This document shows, one piece after another, positions 25,856-34,875 of a stretch of 64,000 bases of DNA. Each line of letters opens with the position of its first letter. Positions within the stretch are counted from its first letter, which is position 1. This DNA comes from Cyclobacteriaceae bacterium (lineage in GTDB: Bacteria; Bacteroidota; Bacteroidia; Cytophagales; Cyclobacteriaceae), in the NCBI GenBank assembly GCA_022841475.1, contig JALHRJ010000007.1:64675-128674 (forward strand), given 5' to 3'. The notes below the pieces were generated by a model. That model had not been told where the DNA came from, made no database searches, and saw nothing but the letters and a program-made list of their open reading frames with translations. The translations under genes and the position numbers were made by a program.

Positions 25856-26917
25856 ATGGCAGGTATTCGGTTTAAGAAACCCATCTTTCCGGTTGGTGCG
25901 CAGCTACGACAGTATCTGAAAGCAACCAACCGCGAAATCGATGTGCCGGTTACCTACCAGGATCTCACGCATTCCAATAGTACCATTTCCTTATTGGACA
26001 AAAAAGGTAAAGATACATTGTGGGAAACCATGATCTACTCCGAATCTGATCGTCAATTTATTCATGAGGCCTTGCGCAAGGTATATGCGCAATTGAAAGT
26101 AGGTGGCGATACTTCGGTAATTGACCACCTTTTTATTGATCGGGTAGATTATTGTTTGTATGCCAACACGCATCCGTTTCGCATTCGTATTGTAAACAGA
26201 CTCAACGACCTGTTTGATTATTTCTATATCAAACAAGCGGATGCCTCGCGGGTATATGGCATGGAGTTGGAACATTTGTTGTCACCCAACAAAATCAACT
26301 ACCTGACTAAAGGCGACACGTTTATTGAAGAACACATTCAAGGCATTCCGGGTGATACTTTTATTCAGCATTACCTGATGGAAAATCATGAATACAACCC
26401 ATTGCGCATTGCCAAAGAGTTTGTAAAGTTTAATGAGCGTAGCCTGGTGCAACTGCTGGGGGATATGCGCAGAGATAATTTTGTGGTTGAAATCATTCCG
26501 GATTTTGATGAACTTCATTTCAGGTTGCGGTCTATTGACTTTGATCAGGAATGTTATGAAGGCAGCAGCCGCATTTATATGCCCCAGTATTTCAAGGAAA
26601 ACAATCCCATCATCGACCTCGGCTTTAAAACCATGTCTCCGGTATTGGAATTGCAATACCAAAAAGAAGAACGCATGCGACTTCGCAATAGGGTAGTAAC
26701 TTCCTATGGTCAGCTAAACTCGTTATTAAATACGATGGTTGCCGATACACTCTCCACCCCGGAGAATGTTAACCAACTTAAGAATGAACTCTCCGATCTT
26801 TATCAGGATAGTATTTTTTTGAATTGTACTTCGATGGGCAGCATTGTTAAAACCAGTCTACATATGCTCGAGAAATATCCGGTTCGTAAACGTGCAACTA
26901 AATCAATAGCCGTATGA
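25856..26917 (+). CDS. Unrecognised protein with kinase-fold motifs in the PFOR-Rnf operon
   Basis: I do not know a named family for this 353-residue soluble protein. It shows, in order, what look like protein-kinase/aminoglycoside-phosphotransferase landmarks. There is an isolated Lys126 in FYIKQADASRVYG, then acidic residues Glu137 and Glu139 (MELEHLL). A hinge-like EEHIQGIPGD follows at about 158-167, then GDMRRDN (Asp203 to Asn208, the Dx4N catalytic-loop spacing) and an IDFDQ motif (Asp228). The usual His before GD is a Leu. The N-terminal 60 residues and C-terminal helices do not match. The stop overlaps the next gene by four bases (ATGA), so it is firmly in the operon. The gene may encode a regulator or an assembly factor. 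Confidence 0.6.
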   Translation: MAGIRFKKPIFPVGAQLRQYLKATNREIDVPVTYQDLTHSNSTISLLDKKGKDTLWETMIYSESDRQFIHEALRKVYAQLKVGGDTSVIDHLFIDRVDYCLYANTHPFRIRIVNRLNDLFDYFYIKQADASRVYGMELEHLLSPNKINYLTKGDTFIEEHIQGIPGDTFIQHYLMENHEYNPLRIAKEFVKFNERSLVQLLGDMRRDNFVVEIIPDFDELHFRLRSIDFDQECYEGSSRIYMPQYFKENNPIIDLGFKTMSPVLELQYQKEERMRLRNRVVTSYGQLNSLLNTMVADTLSTPENVNQLKNELSDLYQDSIFLNCTSMGSIVKTSLHMLEKYPVRKRATKSIAV

Positions 26918-27330
26918 CTCACGATACAAATTATCTTGAACATCTCGGTTTGGTCACTGATACGCAGCAAGGTCGGGTTAAAATCTCTTTGGTGGGTTCG
27001 GGCTGTTCAGCCTGTCATAATAGTCTTTGCATGTTGGGCGATTCAAAAGCCAAAGAAGTGGAAGTCTTTACAAAAGAAAGTCTATTCCAGTCGGGTGATG
27101 AAGTGGTAGTAAAGATAAATCCGGCTTCCGGGTATCGGGCGGTTTTGCTTCTTTATGTTATTCCATTCTTCGCCATGTTTCTGACTCTGGTGTTCATGAT
27201 GTTTTCAGGATATCCTGAAGGTCTTACCGGAATCGCATCACTATTGGTATTGGTACCCTATTTCGGGACACTTTATTTACTGAGGAAAAAATTAGGAAGT
27301 CAATGTAAAATTGAGGTAGTAAAAAGATGA
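26914..27330 (+). CDS. RseC/MucC family membrane protein (SoxR-reducing type)
   Basis: The 138 residues contain the RseC signature. A short beta-rich N-terminus bears GSGCSACHNSLCMLGD, with Cys at about 31, 34 and 39. A second soluble part follows, and then two transmembrane helices (VLLLYVIPFFAMFLTLVFMM and the next). Proteins of this family reduce SoxR or regulate sigma-E in proteobacteria and are often encoded with Rnf. Here it stands just before rnfB and overlaps it by four bases, so a role in Rnf cluster insertion or electron transfer is plausible. Confidence 0.85.
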   Translation: MTHDTNYLEHLGLVTDTQQGRVKISLVGSGCSACHNSLCMLGDSKAKEVEVFTKESLFQSGDEVVVKINPASGYRAVLLLYVIPFFAMFLTLVFMMFSGYPEGLTGIASLLVLVPYFGTLYLLRKKLGSQCKIEVVKR

Positions 27331-28274
27331 ACCCGGTAATTCTATATACAATCCTAAGTCTTACAGCCATCGGCATTGTGGCCGCTGTGGTAATCTATTT
27401 CGTATCTAAAAAATTTGCAGTTCAGGAAGATGACCGTATTGGTAAAGTGGAAGAAGTGTTGCCCAGTACCAATTGTGGAGGTTGTGGTCAGCCTGGCTGT
27501 CATGCTTTCGCAAAAGCAGTTGTAGAGGCGGGCGATCTTTCTTCGCTTCATTGCCCTGTTGGTGGAAATGCTGTAATGAAGCAAGTGGCGGAGATACTTG
27601 GCATCAAAGCTGTAGAGCGTGATCCCTATATCGCTGTAGTTCGTTGTTCCGGTTCATTTGAACATCGCAAGAAAACCAATGTCTATGATGGCACCGAGTC
27701 GTGTAAGATTGCAGCAGCCTTATACAGTGGCGATACCGGATGTGCCTATGGTTGCCTGGGTATGGCCGACTGCGTGGAAGTCTGCGACTTTGAAGCCATG
27801 TACATGGATGAGAAGACCGGGTTGCCGGTTGTCATTGAAGATAAGTGTACCGCTTGTAATGCCTGTGTAAAGGAATGCCCGAAAGGAATTCTAGAACTGT
27901 GGCCCAAGGGTAAAAAAAATCAACGTGTTTACATTGCTTGTCTTAATGAAGAGAAGGGTAGCACGGCCCGCAAAGAATGTTCAGTTGCCTGCTCAGGTTG
28001 TAGCAAATGTTTTGAAGCCTGCCGGTATGATGCGATCACTATGGAGAATAGTCTTGCTCATATCGATCCAGAGAAGTGCAAGCTGTGTATGGAATGCGTG
28101 GATACCTGCGATGTACATAATATCATTACGGCCAATGTAACTCCAGAAAAGATACAGGCGGCTAATGAACAACGACTGAAACGCGAAGAGCGGGCCCGCA
28201 AGAAGAAGGAAGAAGAGAAACTCGCAGCAGAAGCTGCAAAACAAAACACCCATGAAACTCCACCACAAGCTTAA
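27327..28274 (+). CDS. rnfB: Rnf electron transport complex subunit B
   Basis: A 315-residue membrane-anchored iron-sulfur protein that is the entry point for electrons from ferredoxin or flavodoxin. An N-terminal transmembrane helix (about 1-28) is followed by the Rnf B cluster motif CGGCGQPGCHAFAK. Several [4Fe-4S]-type segments come next: CTACNACVKECPKG, CSGCSKCFEACRYD and CKLCMECVDTCDVHN. The charged tail (KKKEEEKLAAEAAK) is common in this subunit. It overlaps rnfC by 23 bases, a sign of translational coupling. Confidence 0.93.
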   Translation: MNPVILYTILSLTAIGIVAAVVIYFVSKKFAVQEDDRIGKVEEVLPSTNCGGCGQPGCHAFAKAVVEAGDLSSLHCPVGGNAVMKQVAEILGIKAVERDPYIAVVRCSGSFEHRKKTNVYDGTESCKIAAALYSGDTGCAYGCLGMADCVEVCDFEAMYMDEKTGLPVVIEDKCTACNACVKECPKGILELWPKGKKNQRVYIACLNEEKGSTARKECSVACSGCSKCFEACRYDAITMENSLAHIDPEKCKLCMECVDTCDVHNIITANVTPEKIQAANEQRLKREERARKKKEEEKLAAEAAKQNTHETPPQA

Positions 28275-29589
28275 GACTTTCAAACTAGGCGGTGTACATC
28301 CGGATGATCAAAAAATCTCCGCGGGTGTGGCGATCACTCCCTTGCCCTTGCCGAAGGTTGTCACCATTCCTGTTGCCCAGCATATCGGGGCACCTGCAAA
28401 AATTATTGTGCAGCGTGGCGATATGGTAAAGACCGGGCAAATCATTGCTACGCACGAAGGTTTTGTTTCCTCCAATATTCATGCTTCGGCCTCAGGCCGC
28501 ATTGGTGTTATTGAAGAAGTGATGGACAGCAGCGGATTTAAACATACCGCTATTTCCATTCGCGTAAAGGGCGATGACTGGCAAGAAAACATTGACCTCA
28601 CAGAAACGCTTGTCGAAGAAATCAAACTCGAACCAAAAGAAATTGTAGCCCGCATCATGGAGGCGGGGGTAGTGGGCATGGGAGGTGCCGCGTTTCCATC
28701 GCATGTAAAATTGAGTGTACCCGAAGGCAAACATGTTGATCACTTGCTGATCAATGGTGTAGAGTGCGAACCCTATCTCACAGCAGATCACCGGTTGATG
28801 CTGGAGCGGCCAAAAGAAATTATTGTTGGAATTAAAATTCTGATGAAGGCGCTGGGTGTTGATAAAGCAATCATTGGCATAGAAGACAATAAGCAGGATG
28901 CGATAGAGTTGTTTCAGGAATTGTTAAAGACTGAAACTGGAATTGCCGTAGAAGCACTGGAAGTTCACTATCCACAAGGTGGAGAGAAACAATTGATCCA
29001 GGCATTATTAAACCGCGAAGTTCCCTCCGGTGGTTTACCTGCCGATGTGGGTGCGATTGTTCACAATGTAGGAACGACTTATGCGATCTACCAGGCTGTT
29101 CAAAAGAATAAACCATTGATAGAACGGGTTGTTACCGTTACCGGAAAATCGGTGAAGCAGCCTTCCAACTTTCTCGTGCGCATTGGTACTCCCGTGATCG
29201 ATTTATTGATCGCGGCCGGGGGTGTGCCGGAAGATACCGGCAAGATTGTAAGTGGCGGACCCATGATGGGTAAAGCCATTGCCGATCTGGATGTACCGGT
29301 AGCAAAAGGTACTTCAGGTATTTTACTCATTCCCAAAGATGAGGCAAGTAGGGCAGAGGTATACAATTGTTTGCATTGTGGTAAATGTATTGAAGCCTGC
29401 CCGATGGGTCTTGAACCCTATCACTTACTGTTGATGTCGAAGAAGGGAAATAGTCAGCGTGCGAAAGAAGAACATATTCTGGATTGTATTGAGTGTGGCT
29501 CATGCTCGTTTGTTTGTCCTTCTAACCGGCCCATTCTGGATTACATCCGGCTGGGCAAAACACAAATCCGTAAACAGAAGAAAGTATGA
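28252..29589 (+). CDS. rnfC: Rnf electron transport complex subunit C
   Basis: A 445-residue cytoplasmic NAD(H)-side subunit. A lipoyl-like sandwich domain lies at about 20-110. The FMN/NADH-binding core shows GVVGMGGAAFPSHVKL and the GVECEPYLTADHRLML block. The soluble-ligand-binding region follows. Two [4Fe-4S] motifs close it: CLHCGKCIEACPMG and CIECGSCSFVCPSNRP. The length is slightly short of some RnfC because it lacks the long Lys/Ala-rich tail, and it overlaps rnfD by four bases. Confidence 0.93.
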   Translation: MKLHHKLKTFKLGGVHPDDQKISAGVAITPLPLPKVVTIPVAQHIGAPAKIIVQRGDMVKTGQIIATHEGFVSSNIHASASGRIGVIEEVMDSSGFKHTAISIRVKGDDWQENIDLTETLVEEIKLEPKEIVARIMEAGVVGMGGAAFPSHVKLSVPEGKHVDHLLINGVECEPYLTADHRLMLERPKEIIVGIKILMKALGVDKAIIGIEDNKQDAIELFQELLKTETGIAVEALEVHYPQGGEKQLIQALLNREVPSGGLPADVGAIVHNVGTTYAIYQAVQKNKPLIERVVTVTGKSVKQPSNFLVRIGTPVIDLLIAAGGVPEDTGKIVSGGPMMGKAIADLDVPVAKGTSGILLIPKDEASRAEVYNCLHCGKCIEACPMGLEPYHLLLMSKKGNSQRAKEEHILDCIECGSCSFVCPSNRPILDYIRLGKTQIRKQKKV

Positions 29590-30587
29590 GTGCCGGACTT
29601 CTCACCGTTTCGCCATCGCCACACATCCACACGGAGTTAACCGTGCCGCAAATTATGCGGGGTGTGATCTTTGCGATGATCCCGGCATTACTCTTTTCAA
29701 TTTATAATTTTGGAATCGGAGCGCTGTATGTAACAGGGCTATCCGTTTTATTTTGCGTGGCCATTGAGTATGCCATTGCGCGGTACTTATTAAATCGTGC
29801 TGCTTCTATCTACGATGGTTCGGCCATCATCACAGGCATGTTATTGGCTTTTAATGTTCCCAGTAATTTGCCCTGGCACATTATTCTGATTGGAAGCGCA
29901 GTTGCCATTGGTATTGGTAAAATGAGTTTTGGTGGATTGGGAAACAATCCTTTTAATCCTGCTTTGGTTGGCCGCGTATTTCTACTCTTGTCATTTCCGG
30001 TGCAGATGACTTCATGGCCCGTGCAGGGTGCAACATTTTCATTGGATGCCGTAACCAGCGCGACACCGCTTGGTATTTTGAAAGAGGGGATTCGTTCAGG
30101 CACACCGGTAGACACACTGCTGAGTGAGATGCCATCGTACACCGATTTCTTTTTTGGATTACAAGCGGGAAGTCTCGGTGAGATGTCGGCCTTTGCCTTG
30201 TTGCTGGGGTTGATCTACATGCTTTATCGAAAAATAATTACGTGGCATATACCGGTTTCAATGCTTGTTACCATTGTAGTGATGACCGGAATATTCTGGT
30301 TGATAGATCCTACCCGCTATGCCAGTCCGTTGTTTCATTTGCTCACCGGTGGCGTCATGCTGGGTGCTGTATTTATGGCTACTGATTATGTGACCTCGCC
30401 CTTTACGCATCGGGGGATGCTCATTTTTGGTTTTGGCATTGGCGTGTTAACGGTATTGATTCGTTTGTTTGGAAGTTATCCGGAGGGAGTTTCCTTCGCT
30501 ATACTGATCATGAATGCTTTTGTGCCCATGATCAACAAGTTTGCGAAAGAGCCCCGGTATGGAGTTGTAAAAGAGAAAAGAAAATGA
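29586..30587 (+). CDS. rnfD: Rnf electron transport complex subunit D
   Basis: A 333-residue membrane protein with about nine to ten helices and a covalent FMN site: the Thr in DAVTSATPLGILK. It lies in the membrane arm that couples electron flow to ion transfer. The start overlaps rnfC, and the stop is followed at once by a MITE-like repeat before rnfG. Confidence 0.92.
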   Translation: MSAGLLTVSPSPHIHTELTVPQIMRGVIFAMIPALLFSIYNFGIGALYVTGLSVLFCVAIEYAIARYLLNRAASIYDGSAIITGMLLAFNVPSNLPWHIILIGSAVAIGIGKMSFGGLGNNPFNPALVGRVFLLLSFPVQMTSWPVQGATFSLDAVTSATPLGILKEGIRSGTPVDTLLSEMPSYTDFFFGLQAGSLGEMSAFALLLGLIYMLYRKIITWHIPVSMLVTIVVMTGIFWLIDPTRYASPLFHLLTGGVMLGAVFMATDYVTSPFTHRGMLIFGFGIGVLTVLIRLFGSYPEGVSFAILIMNAFVPMINKFAKEPRYGVVKEKRK

Positions 30588-30593
30588 AAGAAA

Positions 30594-30766
30594 GAGGCTG
30601 TCTCAAAAGTCTGGTTGTCATCGTCAAGCCTCAGGCCTGACGATCCCAGATTTGAGAAATAGGACGAGATTCCGGCTCAAAGACTGCCTATGCCGAATCC
30701 GCCAATTGGCGGAGCAGGCAGGGCCGGAATGACAGTTCAATTTTAATTGACTTTTGAGACACCCTC
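30594..30766. mobile_element. MITE-like element between rnfD and rnfG
   Basis: The 173-base segment is bounded by near-perfect 18-base terminal inverted repeats: GAGGCTGTCTCAAAAGTC at 30594-30611 and its inverse, with one mismatch, at 30749-30766. Inside lie two hairpin structures. One is CGTCAAGCC/GGCCTGACG at 30622-30642. The other is a long nested hairpin from ATTCCGGC (30669) to GCCGGAAT (30730). No ORF is present. The ends resemble those of Bacteroidota IS elements, but no target-site duplication is evident. It could dampen or split rnf transcription. Confidence 0.8.
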
Positions 30767-30777
30767 TTATATAATTT

Positions 30778-31362
30778 ATGGCCACGATAAAATCATCTTT
30801 TCTAAACTTACTGGTCACACTCACGGTGATCACACTGGTGGCGGGCCTTTCATTAGGCTATGTTTTTCAATGGACCAAAGAACCCATTGCCAAAGCCCAG
30901 ATGGAAAAACAATTGCGTGCCATTGAAGCTGTCATTCAAGGCTATGATAATAATCCGGTAACGGAAAAATATAAAGTGGCAACACCTGATGGTAAAGACA
31001 GTCTGGAATTTTTTCCTGCCAAAGCAAAAGGTGAGATGATTGGCATCGCTGTAAAGACGAAATCATCTAAAGGGTATAGTGGCGACATCCGGCTGATGGT
31101 GGGATTTACTATGAAGGGTGATATAGAACAAGTAGTTGTGATTGAACACAAAGAAACACCCGGCCTTGGATCAAAAATGAGCGACCTAAAATTTCTGAAT
31201 CAGTATTACGGAAAGAACCCCGGCCAGATGAACATGAAAGTAAAGAAGGATGGGGGCGAGGTGGATGCCATTACAGGCGCCACCATTAGTTCAAGAGCAT
31301 TTTCGGAAGCGGTACAGGTAGCGTATGAAACCTTTCAAACTGTGAATCATGGCCCCAATTAG
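30778..31362 (+). CDS. rnfG: Rnf electron transport complex subunit G
   Basis: A 194-residue protein with one N-terminal transmembrane helix (about 8-26, [19 protein letters not shown]) and an extracytoplasmic FMN domain. The covalent FMN Thr lies in [13 protein letters not shown] near residue 170. It transfers electrons on the outer face between RnfD and the E/A pair. The MITE lies 11 bases upstream. The stop overlaps rnfE by 14 bases. Confidence 0.92.
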   Translation: MATIKSSFLNLLVTLTVITLVAGLSLGYVFQWTKEPIAKAQMEKQLRAIEAVIQGYDNNPVTEKYKVATPDGKDSLEFFPAKAKGEMIGIAVKTKSSKGYSGDIRLMVGFTMKGDIEQVVVIEHKETPGLGSKMSDLKFLNQYYGKNPGQMNMKVKKDGGEVDAITGATISSRAFSEAVQVAYETFQTVNHGPN

Positions 31363-31954
31363 TCGTAAGGAAAATTTTCTAAAAGGAATCATCAAAGAGA
31401 ATCCTGTCTTTGTGATTCTGCTCGGCTTGTGCCCAACGCTGGGCGTAACGTCTTCTGCGGTGAACGGACTCGGCATGGGTGTAGCCACTGCTTTTGTATT
31501 GGTGATGTCAAATCTTGTGATCTCGCTGGTCAAGAACGTGATCCCGGATAAAGTGCGGATACCGTCTTTCATTGTGATCATTGCAGCTTTTGTTACCGTA
31601 GTGCAATTGTTGATGGCGGCCTATACACCCGCACTTAACGAACAACTCGGATTATTTATTCCACTCATTGTAGTAAACTGTATTGTGTTGGGCCGGGCCG
31701 AAGCGTTTGCTTCACGCAATACTGCACTATCAAGCATCATTGATGGACTGGGCATGGGAGTGGGGTTCACCTTTGCACTCACCCTGCTGGGTGCTATTCG
31801 CGAACTGTTGGGAAGTCTGTCACTCTTTGGTTATAAGTTTATTGATGCCGATGGCATGCTCGTGTTTATTCTTGCACCGGGCGCCTTTATTTCGCTGGGG
31901 TTTATTATTGCTATCATGAATTGGATGAAGAATAGAAAACGTTCTCCACATTAA
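31349..31954 (+). CDS. rnfE: Rnf electron transport complex subunit E
   Basis: A 201-residue integral membrane protein with about six helices. It is half of the E/A pair that shares a membrane-embedded iron-sulfur site. The half-site Cys residues lie in [20 protein letters not shown] and [14 protein letters not shown]. It shares the fold with rnfA immediately downstream (10-base gap). Confidence 0.92.
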   Translation: MAPISRKENFLKGIIKENPVFVILLGLCPTLGVTSSAVNGLGMGVATAFVLVMSNLVISLVKNVIPDKVRIPSFIVIIAAFVTVVQLLMAAYTPALNEQLGLFIPLIVVNCIVLGRAEAFASRNTALSSIIDGLGMGVGFTFALTLLGAIRELLGSLSLFGYKFIDADGMLVFILAPGAFISLGFIIAIMNWMKNRKRSPH

Positions 31955-31964
31955 CGCTTCTTGT

Positions 31965-32537
31965 ATGGACTATATCATTATTATTGTTTCGGCCATCTTC
32001 ATCAACAACATTGTGTTGGCGAAGTTTTTAGGTATTTGTCCATTCCTGGGAGTATCTAAAAACACTTCCACTGCCGTGGGCATGGGTGGGGCCGTCATTT
32101 TTGTGATGACCATTGCTACCATCATGACGTACCTGGTGCAACATTACATTCTTATTCCCTTGGACATCGCCTACATGCAAACGGTTACTTACATTCTCGT
32201 AATCGCTTTTCTTGTACAGGTGGTAGAGATTGTGCTGAAGAAAGTGAGTCCCGATTTGTACCAGGCCTTAGGAGTTTATTTACCGTTGATTACCACCAAC
32301 TGTACTATTCTGGGTGTTGCTATTTTGGTCATACAGAACAATTTCAATTTATTGGAGAGTGTAATCTTTGCCATTGGCAATTCAGTAGGATTTACGTTGG
32401 CGATTGCCATCTTCTCTAGCTTGCGCGAGCAACTTGATCTGGCAGATCTTCCCGAGTATATGCAAGGCATCCCGGCCGCGCTGATCACCGCCAGCATTCT
32501 TTCCATGGCCTTTATGGGTTTTGCAGGGTTGGTTTAA
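31965..32537 (+). CDS. rnfA: Rnf electron transport complex subunit A
   Basis: A 190-residue membrane protein with six helices and the two half-site Cys motifs (LGICPFLGVSKNTSTAVGMG and TTNCTILGVAILV). It closes the operon. After it come only decayed sequence and an AT-rich island, so this is the probable end of the transcript. Confidence 0.93.
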   Translation: MDYIIIIVSAIFINNIVLAKFLGICPFLGVSKNTSTAVGMGGAVIFVMTIATIMTYLVQHYILIPLDIAYMQTVTYILVIAFLVQVVEIVLKKVSPDLYQALGVYLPLITTNCTILGVAILVIQNNFNLLESVIFAIGNSVGFTLAIAIFSSLREQLDLADLPEYMQGIPAALITASILSMAFMGFAGLV

Positions 32538-32597
32538 ACCAAATTGTTATTTTAGGGTAGTAATGGGAGTATAGTCAATTACTCATTTACAATTTTT

Positions 32598-32663
32598 ATG
32601 AAAGGAAAGTTTATCGTTTTGATATTGATCAGTACAACACGACTCTTAAGTCAGGATGTTTAG
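32598..32663 (+). pseudogene. Signal-peptide fragment of a decayed secreted protein gene
   Basis: ATG at 32598 encodes a signal-peptide-like stretch (MKGKFIVLILIS) and stops after 21 codons. Just past the stop, in another frame, the sequence reads like IIASGTSYLTIQ, a typical start of a secreted Bacteroidota protein. That points to a frameshifted or truncated gene. Confidence 0.4.
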
Positions 32664-32827
32664 ATAATTGCTTCCGGAACTTCTTACCTTACAATTCAAC
32701 AAAGACGTAACTGACCAAAATTTCTTTTAACGGCTAAATTCATTAAATAGCCCTGGACGATTTTGCAGCAAAGTTGGCTAATGAGGTTTTGTGGTAACCG
32801 AAGAATGGTTCGTACGGCCATGAAACA

Positions 32828-32989
32828 TGGATTAGAATAAGGATGGATAATGGTCCTGAGTTTATTGCCTTGCTAATCAAGGAATGGAGTCAGATTCAGG
32901 GCATTGAATTCATTTATACCCAGCCAGGTAAACCAACGCAAAATGCTATTGCTATAATGAAAATGTATTCTACTTTTGGATTGTACTAA
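32828..32989 (+). pseudogene. Remnant of an IS3-family transposase (orfB, DDE core)
   Basis: An open stretch of about 53 codons translates to [16 protein letters not shown] and, later, [12 protein letters not shown]. These are the second-Asp and PGKPxQN blocks of the IS3-type integrase core. The usual YIERFN that should follow is destroyed (AIAIMKM), and a stop follows. Neither ends nor orfA are visible, so this is a degraded scar. Confidence 0.75.
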
Positions 32990-33074
32990 AGGGATGCTTA
33001 CAACAATTTGAAGGAAACTTGAAATTGACATAGAGAAGGTTTTGTTCTCCGATTATTTAATGAGTAAATTGGAA

Positions 33075-34871
33075 ATGAAGATGCTTTATATTTTTAAATC
33101 TAAAAAACTCCCTCTCGCTGGGCTTTTTTATTTATTACTTTTTTTTGGATGTAGTGATGAGCCGGAATTTTCATCGCCTCTATTCCAAACCGGAGAGGTG
33201 AGTAATGTCAATGAACAAGGTGCTCAGTTTAATGGCTTAGTTACCTTCCGGGGAAAAGGAAATTCAAATATTGGATTCGTTTGGGATACAACCAATGACC
33301 CCGTTATTGAAACTTCGGCTAAAGCTTTAATCACACAATTTTCGGAAGGTCCAATTTTATTTGATATTACTTTTGATCTACTTGAAAATCAAACTTACTA
33401 TGTCCGAGCATTTGGTCAAAGTGGGAGTGAAATAGTTTATGGCGATGAAGTGAGCTTTGAAAGTTCGGGTAGCCTGGCTCCATCCATAGAAAATTTCCTT
33501 CCCGCTACCGGAAAAAGAGGAACTACCTTTCAGGTTAATGGAAATAATTTTAGCGGACAACCATTAAATGTTATTGCTAAGCTCGGTGGGGTAGAAGTAG
33601 AGGTCTTAGAAGCAAACCCTAATCAATTAAAATTACGAATTCCCGACAACTTTAATCTTTCAGGAAAGGTCAAATTATCCGTAAAAGTAGCTGGTAGAGA
33701 AACTATCTCAAATGATTTATTTACTATTGAAGGATCGATTGTTGACGATTTTACTTCCAAATCAGGCATAGGAGGAGATAGTGTTACGATTACCGGAAGC
33801 AATTTCGGGACAAATATAACCAGTAACATTGTGAAGTTTGGAAATGAACTTGCAACTATTGTAAAGGCAACAACTTCGGAACTTATCGTACTAGTACCCT
33901 ATCAATTGACGGATGGCTCCTATTCGATTAGTGTAACTGTTGAAAATATAACAACGCAATCTCAATCTAACTTTACCGTGCTGCAACCTTGGTCAGTGGT
34001 TACATTATCGACCAATTTTCCTTATGGACGTGAAAGAGCAATTACATTTACTGCAAATGGCAACAACTATTACGGACTAGGTAGTGTAAACAATGATTAC
34101 TTTGGATTGCGATATGATTTTTGGAAGTTTAATGCGGATAACAATAAATGGTCAAAATTAGCAGATTATCCCTTTGAAGCATCAAGCGCTTGTTTCGGAT
34201 TTAGTATAGGATCAAAAGGATTTGTGGGCTTAGGTTGGAATGAAGTGAATGTGGTATACGCAGGATTCAAAGAAGTGTGGGAATATGATATTAATTCGAA
34301 CTTATGGGTTCAGAAATCGGATTTTCCGGGTGATGGAAGATTCTATCCAGCTAGTTTTGTCATCGATGGAGAAGCTTTCGTTGGATTGGGGACAGGATCA
34401 CATAGTTTTAAAGATTTTTGGAAGTATAATCATATCAATGATTCATGGCAACGATTATCTGATTTTCCTGGTACCGGGGGTGCTGTTTTTGCTTCCTCTA
34501 TTGTAATAAATAATAAAGCATATCTCTGTATTGGTAAACAACTATGGGAATACACTCCTAATAACGATTCGTGGGTCAGGAAAGCCGATTTGCCCGGAAA
34601 CTTGTCAAATGCTACTGCCATTGCATCAAGCAATAGAGTTTACTTTACTGGAGGATCCTACAATGGCAATGTGGTCAAAGAGTTTTGGGAATATTTTCCG
34701 AAGACAGATCTCTGGATTAGAAGAAATAACCTGCCTGTTGAAAATGGGTTATTTGATTCTAAAGGTTTTAGTAATAACGAGAAAATATTTATTGTTGGTG
34801 GCCTTAACAAAAATGACTTTGTATACCGAAGTTATTCAAATGACTTACTAATCTTTAACTCAAAGCCATAG
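33075..34871 (+). CDS. Lipoprotein with IPT/TIG and kelch repeats (first copy)
   Basis: About 598 residues. After a lipobox (FYLLLFFGC) comes an N-terminal beta-sandwich with NIGFVWDTTNDP, then two IPT/TIG immunoglobulin-like domains (FLPATGKRGTTFQVNGNNF; SGIGGDSVTITGSNFG). The second half is a kelch-type beta-propeller with repeated W-x-DFPGDGR and DFWKYNHINDSWQRL-like blades. It is likely surface-anchored and binds proteins or glycans. Its order of domains matches the second copy at 37905-39935. The signal peptide fits a start at 33075 or 33081. Confidence 0.8.
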   Translation: MKMLYIFKSKKLPLAGLFYLLLFFGCSDEPEFSSPLFQTGEVSNVNEQGAQFNGLVTFRGKGNSNIGFVWDTTNDPVIETSAKALITQFSEGPILFDITFDLLENQTYYVRAFGQSGSEIVYGDEVSFESSGSLAPSIENFLPATGKRGTTFQVNGNNFSGQPLNVIAKLGGVEVEVLEANPNQLKLRIPDNFNLSGKVKLSVKVAGRETISNDLFTIEGSIVDDFTSKSGIGGDSVTITGSNFGTNITSNIVKFGNELATIVKATTSELIVLVPYQLTDGSYSISVTVENITTQSQSNFTVLQPWSVVTLSTNFPYGRERAITFTANGNNYYGLGSVNNDYFGLRYDFWKFNADNNKWSKLADYPFEASSACFGFSIGSKGFVGLGWNEVNVVYAGFKEVWEYDINSNLWVQKSDFPGDGRFYPASFVIDGEAFVGLGTGSHSFKDFWKYNHINDSWQRLSDFPGTGGAVFASSIVINNKAYLCIGKQLWEYTPNNDSWVRKADLPGNLSNATAIASSNRVYFTGGSYNGNVVKEFWEYFPKTDLWIRRNNLPVENGLFDSKGFSNNEKIFIVGGLNKNDFVYRSYSNDLLIFNSKP

Positions 34872-34875
34872 AATA

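Larger units (their letters stand above)
32538..33074 (+). other. Gene-poor boundary of the island, holding decayed fragments
   Basis: About 540 bases between rnfA and the first island gene. They hold the two fragments listed separately and no intact gene. The next CDS could start slightly earlier (33042 or 33060), but those starts add residues before the signal peptide. Confidence 0.5.
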
